A stretch of 6,637 nt of DNA, taken from NCBI GenBank assembly GCA_001412425.1, contig LKUH01000335.1, positions 1 through 6,637 on the forward strand. Reading direction: 5' to 3'. The position numbers and the translations under genes were made by a program. Below the pieces are notes generated by a model. The model saw only the letters and a program-made list of their open reading frames with translations. It was not told the DNA's origin and did not search any database. Below, one piece after another: positions 1 to 6,460 of the stretch; the stretch's first letter is position 1, and each line of letters starts with the position of its first letter. The DNA is from Candidatus Cloacimonas sp. SDB (GTDB lineage Bacteria; Cloacimonadota; Cloacimonadia; Cloacimonadales; TCS61).

Positions 1-197
1 CATACAAGAACTTCCCTGGAAATCATTGGAGAAGACTTAGGACAACCAATAAACTGGAAAGGTTGAACCAGGAGATCAAAAGAAGATCAAAACCGATCAG
101 AATATTTAGTAATATAGAATCAATTGAACGTGTTGTCGGATACTTATTAATGGAAACCGATGAGCATTGGATGGATGGAAGAGCAGCATTTAAATGA
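1..197 (+). CDS. IS256-family (mutator-type) transposase, C-terminal 64 residues; 5' part outside the window
   Basis: The frame starting at base 3 is open and ends at TGA 195-197. It begins YKNFPGNHWRRLRTTNKLER and continues with LNQEIKRRSKPIRIF, then VVGYLLMETDEHW and a short tail GRAAFK. This is the highly conserved end of IS256/Transposase_mut enzymes (pattern RTTN-x-hydrophobic-ERLN-x-E-x-RRR ... IFPN ... LLM-x-x-x-EW). These are DDE transposases that move by copy-out/paste-in through a circular intermediate. The Glu of KLERLN (codon 57-59) aligns, from memory of IS256, with the third catalytic acidic residue (E341), so the visible part keeps the catalytic Glu and shows no stop or frameshift. 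Whether the whole element is intact cannot be seen, because the two Asp residues and the left end lie upstream. Family assignment is firm; activity is unknown. Confidence 0.93.
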   Translation, partial: YKNFPGNHWRRLRTTNKLERLNQEIKRRSKPIRIFSNIESIERVVGYLLMETDEHWMDGRAAFK

Positions 198-219
198 CGA
201 AATTTTGGAGCAAACTTGA

Positions 220-244
220 TTTTACAGAAAAGTCTTTACATAAC
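220..244 (+). repeat. Probable right terminal inverted repeat of the IS256-type element
   Basis: The 25-nt stretch contains TTTACAGAAAAGTCTTTACA and lies 22 nt after the transposase stop, where IS256-family inverted repeats are normally found. Its reverse complement (GTTATGTAAAGACTTTTCTG...) is partly matched at 275-296, which supports this being an IS-end motif rather than random AT-rich sequence. The boundary is approximate. Confidence 0.55.
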
Positions 245-484
245 TATTAAAACTCAGCATTTAGGTTCCGCACAGTTATAAAGACTTTAATGTCATCTTT
301 AAAAAAACAAGTATTATAAAGACCCGGGGGTATCTTCTTTAACAGCAATATTTTAAGTTGTATTTCGTCCCCTTTGCGCCTATTTTCCAGTCTATTATAT
401 AAAGGAGAATAATTTATTAATTTGAATTAGTTAAAAATCGGTCTATGTAATTAGTCTAAATAATATAAAACGTGGAGGAAAGAA
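245..484. other. Non-coding leader between the IS end and the operon; probably contains the operon promoter
   Basis: No credible coding region is present: the longest ATG-started frame near 290 is only nine codons and lacks a ribosome site. The stretch holds the degenerate IS-end copies (275-296, 314-323), a short GC island CCCGGGGG at 323-330, and very AT-rich DNA up to the first gene. Sigma70-like hexamers can be picked out, such as TTGTAT 358-363 with a 17-nt spacer to TATTTT 381-386. TAATAT at 461-466 is a -10-like sequence without a good -35. None is strong enough to call. Because the IS lies just upstream and reads the same way, read-through or IS-end promoter activity could also drive the operon. 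No riboswitch, tRNA or ncRNA was recognised. Confidence 0.4.
275..296 (-). repeat. Degenerate inverted copy of the IS end motif
   Basis: GTTATAAAGACTTTAATGTC reads like the reverse complement of the presumed IS right end at 220-244. GTTAT matches, then after a 2-nt gap AAAGACTTT matches, then TGT after two mismatches (17 of 19 aligned positions). A shorter third copy of the core, TTATAAAGAC, occurs at 314-323. These may be relics of earlier IS ends, a solo terminal repeat, or chance in AT-rich DNA. Confidence 0.35.
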
Positions 485-1189
485 ATGAAGAAAATTTTTA
501 ACTTTGTTATCTTTATATTGATATTATTGACCTGCTTTGCTCAAATTGACCACGAAGAAGACATGACAGATGAAGAAATTGAGCGGGAAGGACAAAAGGA
601 CATGGTAGCTTTTATGCAATATACTGCACCATATAGATTTTCAAGTGAACTATCTGTTGGAGATAGAGTGGAATATATTGATAAATTTAATAACGAGTTG
701 TATTTAATTGAGGTTCTAGAAAAAAATGAGAAATTCCTTCTAATTCATGAGAAATTTGAGGACAATGAGGTATATCTAAAACTTGATATAAATTCAAAAA
801 AAGTTATTGCGTTTTGGGGTACTGATGAAAGTGGCAATATTCATGTTCCCGAGTTGTTAAATGATGTTGAAATTGATCTGAGGATTCAAAGAATGTCTGC
901 AAATATTGATTTAATTTCTGAAGGTTTAAAATATACAATAGAATCTACAAAAAATGTGAAAATTAACGGCAAAGATATAGAATGTGATAGAATCAAGGTA
1001 CAAATTCCAATTCAAGAGAACTTAAATACAGAAATTGGTGAAATATTACTGAATGAAGATATCCCTAAAATGATTCCAATGAACGCCTCATACGAATTAA
1101 TAGAAGAAAAAAATCCAATAAAAAATAGTTCTAAAGGTTTAGTAGAATATATGGATATAGAGCTATTAAATGTTGTGAAAAATAATTAA
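485..1189 (+). CDS. Exported protein of unknown function (234 aa)
   Basis: I do not recognise a named family. The ATG at 485 is set by a strong Shine-Dalgarno GGAGGA (474-479), five nt upstream. Residues 1-19 form a classical signal peptide: MKK, then a hydrophobic run to about residue 17, with a signal peptidase I-like site after CFA (residue 19). The preceding LLTC is a poor lipobox because Thr precedes Cys, so soluble periplasmic or outer-surface export is more likely than lipidation. A strongly acidic linker (about 21-40) is followed by a beta-rich body. SVGDRVEYID (57-66) begins a run of short strands, with FWGTDESGNI at 110-119 and KINGKDIECDRIKV at 159-172. DIPKMIPMNASYELIEEKN (192-210) resembles the closing 'dVPl-g' strand pair of small lipoprotein-like beta domains in this superphylum. 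It is the first gene of the apparent three-gene operon, 13 nt from the next. Confidence 0.85.
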   Translation: MKKIFNFVIFILILLTCFAQIDHEEDMTDEEIEREGQKDMVAFMQYTAPYRFSSELSVGDRVEYIDKFNNELYLIEVLEKNEKFLLIHEKFEDNEVYLKLDINSKKVIAFWGTDESGNIHVPELLNDVEIDLRIQRMSANIDLISEGLKYTIESTKNVKINGKDIECDRIKVQIPIQENLNTEIGEILLNEDIPKMIPMNASYELIEEKNPIKNSSKGLVEYMDIELLNVVKNN

Positions 1190-1202
1190 ATATGGGGGAT
1201 AG

Positions 1203-2168
1203 ATGAAAGTTATTGTTAAGTTTTTTATATTACTTTATTTACTGTTTGTTTTAAGTTCATGTTACAAAGTCACAGAACCCTCTTATACAGGTTATCTCAG
1301 TATCATTAATTCAGATGGATCTAATTACTCAAGATTATCAAGTGAATATAAGTTTAGTTTTTCAATTTCTCCTAATGAGGAATATATAGTTGGAGAAATG
1401 GAACACTCAACTATGTGGATCATGAACACTACAGGTGAAATTGAAGCCATGTATGATTTTGATTTAAGTGGTGATAAAAAGGTCTCTTTTTCAGCAGATA
1501 GTGAGTACTTCTATTTTTCATCATCTGTTAATAATAATTCTGACATTTATAGTTTAAATGTAATAGATGGAAATGTTGTGCAGTTTACAGATACTAACGG
1601 AATAATTGAAGCTTCACCGAAATTGAATCAAACGAATAACTTATTGCTCTATACTAAGAGATATATTGATACACATGAACAATCAATAGTAATCAGAGAC
1701 TTGTTAGCAAATACTGAAGAGTCAATAATTTCTGATACACTTCAAAATGGTAATGCTTTTCTTAATGTCTCTTGGTCTCAAGATAAGATAATATATAATA
1801 GACTGATCAATGATATTGGTATCTTTTCAATAAATAGTGATGGCACAGAAAATACTAAAATTATTGATCTTCCTATTCAGCAATTGTCTGTTAAGACTGG
1901 ATCAAGTAATTTTTTATATATATATAATGGTATGATTTATAATTATGATTTACTCACCGGCAGTAACGAAGAGTTAACTTTTGGTCGTAAAGCTGAATTA
2001 TCTTCTGATGGTAGTAAGTTAGCTTTCATTACAGATGATTTTGAACTAGCAATATTCGATATATCTACTGGAACTTATGATATTTTAAAACATAATTCTG
2101 AAATATCTGAAATAGATATATCGGATTCCGGTAACAAGATAATTTTTTATGAAGAGATTGAAAACTAA
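1203..2168 (+). CDS. Lipoprotein with TolB/PD40-type beta-propeller repeats (321 aa)
   Basis: The start at 1203 follows a purine-rich ribosome site GGGGGA (1194-1199). The N-terminus is a lipoprotein signal: Lys residues, a hydrophobic core and the lipobox LSSC with the lipidated Cys at residue 20, so the protein should be anchored in an envelope membrane. The rest is built from PD40/WD40-like blades, each with a 'S-pDG-k-I-h-F' strand. Visible examples are ISPNEEYIVG (55-64), FSADSEYFYF (96-105), PKLNQTNNLLLYT (139-151), WSQDKIIYN (191-199), LSSDGSKLAFIT (266-277) and ISDSGNKIIFYEE (306-318). They alternate with 'hxxxDxxxG' strands such as DIYSLNVIDG (114-123), IFSINSDGT (207-215) and LAIFDISTG (282-290). 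About six blades fit one closed propeller, as in the C-terminal domain of TolB. It lacks TolB's N-terminal domain, so it is not TolB itself. Such propellers usually bind proteins or glycans; the ligand is unknown. It may partner the giant secreted protein encoded 13 nt downstream. Confidence 0.88.
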   Translation: MKVIVKFFILLYLLFVLSSCYKVTEPSYTGYLSIINSDGSNYSRLSSEYKFSFSISPNEEYIVGEMEHSTMWIMNTTGEIEAMYDFDLSGDKKVSFSADSEYFYFSSSVNNNSDIYSLNVIDGNVVQFTDTNGIIEASPKLNQTNNLLLYTKRYIDTHEQSIVIRDLLANTEESIISDTLQNGNAFLNVSWSQDKIIYNRLINDIGIFSINSDGTENTKIIDLPIQQLSVKTGSSNFLYIYNGMIYNYDLLTGSNEELTFGRKAELSSDGSKLAFITDDFELAIFDISTGTYDILKHNSEISEIDISDSGNKIIFYEEIEN

Positions 2169-2181
2169 GGGGTAATCAATT

Positions 2182-2808
2182 ATGTCGAAATTTGTAATAC
2201 TAATTCTCATTGTCCTTATAGCAACTGAAGCGGAATGTTTGTTTGAAGATTATCAGGTTGAATGGGAATCGGCTGGTTATGAAAATATACCAGATGATAA
2301 TGACGTTGAAGAAATTATTAATGTGATCGATCACGGGGCTAATGGGAGTGACTATGTGAGTGATTTGTCAGCATTTACAAGTGCTATCAATGCAGCGACA
2401 GATAATCTTATAACAAAGATTATTATTCCTTCTGGAACTTATATGCTAGAAGATGGTCTAAATCTTAGTAATATGGAGAATCTATTTTTTGTTGGTTCCG
2501 GATCAGATGTTACGTTGTTAGCTTTTTCAATAGATAATGAAGATATCAATTGTATCACTGTAAATTATGGTCTTAATATCGGTTTTGAAGATCTCGATAT
2601 CTGGAGAAATCACTATCCTGATGATCACAACCCGTCGGGACATAGCATAGAATTTAGAAATAGTAGTTATTGCTGGGTAATAGGTGTTGAAATCTCTAGC
2701 TCAGCTGCTTATGGAATTAACATTAGTGAATCTCATAATATTGAAATTTCAGGTTGCTATATTCATCATTCTCAGTATTTTTTTGGGGGGGTCAAGGTTA
2801 TGGAGTGA
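2182..2808 (+). CDS. Giant T9SS-secreted beta-helix protein, N-terminal part (before the frameshift; 208 aa as read)
   Basis: The ATG at 2182 follows GGGG (2169-2172), directly after the stop of the lipoprotein gene; the gap is 13 nt. Residues 1-17 are a signal peptide (MSK, hydrophobic FVILILIVLIA, then cleavage likely after TEA). VIDHGANGSDYVSDLSAF (48-65) is a worn version of the 'YGAkGdGvtDdtaAf' opening of Pectate_lyase_3/pectin-lyase-like beta-helices. It is followed by IIIPSGTYML (83-92) and beta-helix coils ending in ISESHNIEISGCYIHHSQY (about 180-198). The reading frame then enters a T7-G7 run (2778-2791), gains six foreign residues (VKVME after FFGG) and stops at TGA 2806-2808. The coil is cut in mid-repeat, so this is the first part of one gene continuing to 6395, not a separate protein. 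If made alone it has a Sec signal but no T9SS tail and would be released, misfolded, into the periplasm. Confidence 0.82.
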   Translation: MSKFVILILIVLIATEAECLFEDYQVEWESAGYENIPDDNDVEEIINVIDHGANGSDYVSDLSAFTSAINAATDNLITKIIIPSGTYMLEDGLNLSNMENLFFVGSGSDVTLLAFSIDNEDINCITVNYGLNIGFEDLDIWRNHYPDDHNPSGHSIEFRNSSYCWVIGVEISSSAAYGINISESHNIEISGCYIHHSQYFFGGVKVME

Positions 2809-5800
2809 ATCTAGAAGATAATGCAGAATATTGTTTGATTGAAAATAACATATTTTATGATTTAAGACATGCAATGATAGCTCAAGATGGGGCTCAATAC
2901 AATGTGTTTGGGTATAATTATTCCAGGAAACCCCACCAGACCAATGTACCTGTAATGGATTCGAAATTCATAGGTGATATGGTGTTACATGGAAGGGATG
3001 ATGAACCTGGAAGTGTAGGACCTACTAAGAATTTATTCGAAGGAAATGTTGGTAAATTCATTTGGGTTGATAGTTTTTGGGGTAAAAATGGAAAAAATAA
3101 TACATTTTTAAGAAATAGGGCAAGCAAATATGGATTATGGATATTTGGATGGAAGACAAGTTTTCTAAGTTTATCTACTGCTTCTCCGCTTATTAATCTT
3201 ATAATTTTGGGCATTTTGTACGACCAATTAGAAGGGATTGCTAATCAACCCATACAGAATTTTGTGAACAATAAATTTAAGAGTGGACATTGGTATTGGT
3301 GTAGAAGAAGATTTCCAAGAAGATTAGATTCATGGCATCAATCAAAAGAAAAAAACAGTAGAGTTACTAAGTTAAATTTCTGGGGTCAATTATATAGTAG
3401 ATGGTGGTCAGATTATAAAAAGAATAGAAAATACGAATCACTAATCGCAAGTGAAGTGTCTTATTATCTCGAAAATGACACACAGCCTGATTTCATGCCA
3501 TCTGTTATATATGATTGGCCATTCAATCCAAATACTGACTCAAATCCAGCCCAATGGAGATGGTATTATGGAAACTCAAAAACTTACTCTAGAAGATTAA
3601 ATAATGATTATAATAATATAACTATATGGGATCAGAATCAATCTATTTATAGTGATTATACTGTTGAAAAAGGAGATCAACTAATTATCCAAGATGGGGT
3701 TACTGTTACATTCTATAACAATTCACGGTTAATAGTTAAGGGTTCTCTTTATGCAGTAGGTGAGGAGAGTTCACATATTATTTTCACTGGCTACAATCAA
3801 GGATTTTGGGAAGGTATTAAATTTGGAGGTGATTCTGAATATCACAATTTCTCAATTATGCAATATTGTACAGTGGAATACGGAAAGAAAAACCATGGTG
3901 GAGGAATTAATGCTGAAAATTATAATGGTTTAATAATAGATAACTGTGAAATCAAAGATTGCGAAGCAAATGATTGGGGTGGAGGAATTTACCTGAAATA
4001 CAGTACAGCAGAAATTACTAACAACAAAATCTATGATAATTTCGCAGATCATAAGGGAGGTGGAATTCATATCAGACTTGACTCTGATGCTGAAGTGTTG
4101 AACAATGAAATTTATGATAATAGAACCATGAACCGAGGTGGTGGAATTTATATTTATGACTGTATACCAAACGTAGAGAATAATCAGATTCATCATAATG
4201 AGGTAGGTGAATCAGGTACTTCTAATGAAGATGAATATGGTGGGGGGATTTACATAGTAGACTCTGATGCGAAAATTATAAATAATTACATAACTAATAA
4301 CAAAGCTTTTGACCATGGTGGGGGAATACATGTTCGTAATACATCTAATCCAATTATAATAGGAAATATTATATGCAATAATCTAGCATGGAAAAAAGGA
4401 GGTGGAATATACAATACAACAACTTATAATTCTGGATATACTGAATGTGAATCAAAGTTAATAAATAATACGATTTCTCAAAATTGGTCTATGAATACTG
4501 GTAATAGTAGTGATATTGGAAGTGGTGTTTTTAACCAATCTGGAAAACTTATAATGATTAACAATATACTATGGGAAAACTTCCCATATACATATCAAGT
4601 GTATTTAAATTCAACGTATCCTGATAGCATTGTTTATTGTAATATCGAGAATCTCTCTTCTGTAGGTATTACTGGAATAGGAAATATTGATTCAGATCCG
4701 GATTTTACATCTCCTACAACAGGCTATGGTACAAGTTATGATGCAATTTCAGCTGATTGGTCTATTCCCCAATCTTCTTCTTGTTATAATTCAGGAACTA
4801 ATGTCGAGTATTCAGATTACCCAGATTTTGATATTTTAGGTAATTGTCGTCAATTCCCTAGCTATGATTTCACTGATATTGGCGCTGTGGAATCATTTGA
4901 AAAAGGTATTCAAGTTGAAGAATTCCTTCATGATTTTGGTGTTGTACCTTTAGGAAGAATACAAACCGACACATTATGGATTTATAATAGAGGAGTTAAT
5001 CAAATAACAATTTATAGCATGGATATATTTGATGATTATAACAATACTTTTGCATTAGATAAAATTCCAACTTCTATTCCTGTTGATGATTCAGTCTACT
5101 GCCTGTTAGAATTCTCAAGCGGTCCAATTAATCAAGAGTGTTCTGCTTATCTACTAATTTCTTGTTCAGATCCATATCAGCAGCAGGTTTATATAGATTT
5201 AATTTCAACAAGTAAACTAGCACCTGGGATGAATTGGATTTCATTCCCCAAATTAGATCGTGATGTTAATGGTGAGCAAGATGCAGAAGAAGTTTTGGAA
5301 AATCTAGAACCATATGCTTCAACTCTTACTTATAAAAAGGCTTCAATGAAATATGTTGATCCTAATTGGTTACATAGCAATTTGTATAATGTATCAAGTG
5401 ATTTAGGTTATAAATTATATATGAGTTCAGATAATGAATATTATGATTTTGTTGAGAATGGTGTGCTTGAAGATCCCTTACATGATATGGACCTATTATC
5501 CAATGAAGAAAATTGGATTGGATATTGGATGACAGATAGTCAGGATATAGATTTAGCTTTTGGAAATGATTGGGATGATATTTTAACGATGAAATCAGAA
5601 TATTGGTATTATCAAAAAATAAGTCAGGGTAGGGAGGACCAATTTCCTACTCCTTTGCCCAGTTCAAAGATTAGACCAATACATTATGGTCATTCTTATA
5701 TAGTTACAGTTGAAAATGATATTACTAATTTTGTATGGAATGATCCGAGTCCGCCAGTAACGAAAAGTGGTACAAAAGAAACTGAAAATTTTACATACGA

Positions 5801-6395
5801 AGAACAAGCAGATTTTATGGCTATTGATGTACTGGACATTGACGAAACTGTATTTGAAATTGGTGTTTACGAAGATGATCAATGCATTGGAGCTGTAGTC
5901 GTTGATGAACCTGCAGAACAGATTTTAGCTTATACTGAAGATCTGAACCAACGCGGTGGTAAACTGTCTTTTGAAATTGTTTATGATACTAGAGAAATTG
6001 TAACAGTTGGCACTTATTCAATTTACAATGAGGATGAAAGTGAATTCTATAAAGGCTCAATTAATTTAGGACCACAACAATACGCTATAATTATGTTCTC
6101 CGATGATATTGTACCAAATCAAAAAAGTTATTTGAAAAACTATCCGAACCCATTTAACCCTTCAACAAAAATTGAGTTTTACGTTAGTGAAGAAACAAAT
6201 GCTGAACTAACAATTTATAACATTAAAGGACAGGAAATAATAAAATTGGTAAATGAGTTTGTAAGACCTGGAAAACATGAAATCGAATGGAGCGGAATAG
6301 ATTCTTATGGTAAATCAGTTTCCAGTGGGATTTATTTCTCAAAATTGAAATTAAAGAATGCGACAATCAGAAGTAAAATGCTGCTTTTAAAGTAA
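2754..6395 (+). CDS. Giant T9SS-secreted beta-helix protein, main part (after the frameshift)
   Basis: This frame is open from before the T7-G7 run to TAA 6393-6395. TTG 2754 is its first start-like codon but lacks a ribosome site. True homology resumes right after the run (GGQGYGVNLEDNAEYC). One base restored in the run gives a 1404-aa protein, whose numbering is used here. Domains: rest of the pectate-lyase-like helix (about 204-330: NIFYDLRHAM, then VLHGRDD and NLFEGN); an unusual Lys/Arg/Trp-rich segment (368-420); a closing SYYL...PDF...WP...NPAQWRW section (to about 470); a second right-handed beta-helix (about 490-780) with seven GGGI coils (573-743); a 'GNCRQF...DIGAVES' end motif like choice-of-anchor Q proteins (about 890-905); an ASH/choice-of-anchor D-like Ig domain (about 909-1013, FGVVPLGR); an unrecognised region from MNWISFPK to about 1300; and a T9SS type A sorting domain (about 1320-1404). 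The product should cross the outer membrane through T9SS and be released or surface-attached. Enzyme activity is unproven: no clear catalytic triad of a pectate lyase is visible. Confidence 0.85.
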   Translation: MLYSSFSVFFWGGQGYGVNLEDNAEYCLIENNIFYDLRHAMIAQDGAQYNVFGYNYSRKPHQTNVPVMDSKFIGDMVLHGRDDEPGSVGPTKNLFEGNVGKFIWVDSFWGKNGKNNTFLRNRASKYGLWIFGWKTSFLSLSTASPLINLIILGILYDQLEGIANQPIQNFVNNKFKSGHWYWCRRRFPRRLDSWHQSKEKNSRVTKLNFWGQLYSRWWSDYKKNRKYESLIASEVSYYLENDTQPDFMPSVIYDWPFNPNTDSNPAQWRWYYGNSKTYSRRLNNDYNNITIWDQNQSIYSDYTVEKGDQLIIQDGVTVTFYNNSRLIVKGSLYAVGEESSHIIFTGYNQGFWEGIKFGGDSEYHNFSIMQYCTVEYGKKNHGGGINAENYNGLIIDNCEIKDCEANDWGGGIYLKYSTAEITNNKIYDNFADHKGGGIHIRLDSDAEVLNNEIYDNRTMNRGGGIYIYDCIPNVENNQIHHNEVGESGTSNEDEYGGGIYIVDSDAKIINNYITNNKAFDHGGGIHVRNTSNPIIIGNIICNNLAWKKGGGIYNTTTYNSGYTECESKLINNTISQNWSMNTGNSSDIGSGVFNQSGKLIMINNILWENFPYTYQVYLNSTYPDSIVYCNIENLSSVGITGIGNIDSDPDFTSPTTGYGTSYDAISADWSIPQSSSCYNSGTNVEYSDYPDFDILGNCRQFPSYDFTDIGAVESFEKGIQVEEFLHDFGVVPLGRIQTDTLWIYNRGVNQITIYSMDIFDDYNNTFALDKIPTSIPVDDSVYCLLEFSSGPINQECSAYLLISCSDPYQQQVYIDLISTSKLAPGMNWISFPKLDRDVNGEQDAEEVLENLEPYASTLTYKKASMKYVDPNWLHSNLYNVSSDLGYKLYMSSDNEYYDFVENGVLEDPLHDMDLLSNEENWIGYWMTDSQDIDLAFGNDWDDILTMKSEYWYYQKISQGREDQFPTPLPSSKIRPIHYGHSYIVTVENDITNFVWNDPSPPVTKSGTKETENFTYEEQADFMAIDVLDIDETVFEIGVYEDDQCIGAVVVDEPAEQILAYTEDLNQRGGKLSFEIVYDTREIVTVGTYSIYNEDESEFYKGSINLGPQQYAIIMFSDDIVPNQKSYLKNYPNPFNPSTKIEFYVSEETNAELTIYNIKGQEIIKLVNEFVRPGKHEIEWSGIDSYGKSVSSGIYFSKLKLKNATIRSKMLLLK
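2778..2791 (+). other. T7-G7 homopolymer tract at the frameshift: candidate phase-variation or -1 frameshift site
   Basis: Seven T (2778-2784) are followed by seven G (2785-2791). In the upstream frame the codons are TAT TTT TTT GGG GGG GTC; in the downstream frame they are TGG GGG GGT CAA GGT TAT. Restoring continuity needs one extra base or a -1 slip. With eight G the join reads YFFGGGQGYG, which fits the Gly-rich turn I recall at this point in related beta-helix proteins (GGGG-x-GYGV). With eight T it reads YFFWGGQGYG. T_TTT_TTT at 2778-2784 is also a correctly phased X_XXY_YYZ slippery heptamer. I see no clear downstream hairpin or upstream Shine-Dalgarno-like stimulator. Confidence 0.7.
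3897..4409 (+). repeat. Seven GGGI beta-helix coils (in-frame protein repeat)
   Basis: The motif GGGI starts at nt 3897, 3978, 4056, 4137, 4239, 4317 and 4398, with spacings of 27, 26, 27, 34, 26 and 27 codons. Each unit reads roughly GGGI-[YHN]-[IVL] followed by a strand and then 'I-x-[ND]-N-x-I-x-[DN]-N'. This is one turn of a right-handed parallel beta-helix, as in polymorphic outer-membrane (Pmp)-like proteins. Asn-rich turns (NNKIYDN, NNEIYDN, NNYITNN) suggest Asn ladders. The 34-codon spacer (before copy five) carries an acidic loop, GESGTSNEDE. At DNA level the copies are diverged, so recent amplification is unlikely. Two units contain G runs: G6 at 4242-4247 and G5 at 4320-4324. Confidence 0.85.
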
Positions 6396-6460
6396 TTTTA
6401 AATAATAGTAAATTTATCCTGAATTGATGCGCTGGTAGCTAAACTTTTTAAACTGGTTGA

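Larger units (their letters stand above)
1..244 (+). mobile_element. Right end of an IS256-family insertion sequence (partial)
   Basis: The transposase end is followed by 22 nt and then a stretch at 220-244 (TTTTACAG ... GTCTTTACATAAC). It has the TTTACA-nn-AAA-n-TCTTTACA character seen at the ends of many IS256-family elements a short distance after the stop codon. I take this as the terminal inverted repeat, so the element probably ends near 244. The exact boundary and target-site duplication (usually 8-9 bp) cannot be defined because the left end is outside the window. Confidence 0.65.

Noticed and set aside
290..319. Nine-codon frame MSSLKKQVL as a leader peptide
   Set aside because: There is no ribosome site and no attenuator-like structure or codon bias after it; it falls within the degenerate IS-end copy.
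530..545. LLTC in the first exported protein as a lipobox
   Set aside because: Thr at -1 is not a normal lipobox residue, and the CFA-Q site two residues later fits signal peptidase I better.
1203..2168. Assignment of the propeller lipoprotein as TolB of the Tol-Pal system
   Set aside because: It lacks the TolB N-terminal domain, carries a lipobox instead, and has no tol or pal genes beside it; only the propeller fold is shared.
2754..2790. TTG at 2754 as an independent start for the 1213-codon frame
   Set aside because: No Shine-Dalgarno precedes it, the product would have no signal peptide despite a T9SS tail, and the first 11 residues are out of register with the beta-helix coil that the upstream frame encodes.
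2918..3214. Open frame on the minus strand opposite the beta-helix gene (98 codons)
   Set aside because: It lies wholly inside a gene with strong family motifs on the + strand, has no evident ribosome site, and its product has no recognisable features.
3930..4196. Open frame on the minus strand opposite the GGGI repeats (88 codons)
   Set aside because: It is a by-product of the repeated Asn/Ile codons of the beta-helix on the other strand; the apparent repeats in it mirror those coils.
3897..4409. Regular 78-81 nt spacing as a CRISPR or DNA tandem-repeat array
   Set aside because: The repeated unit is conserved at protein level (GGGI coils) but diverged at DNA level and fully in frame, as expected for a beta-helix.
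5664..5882. Open frame on the minus strand (72 codons)
   Set aside because: It is antisense to the C-terminal region of the secreted protein, low-complexity Phe/Ile/Asn, with no independent support.
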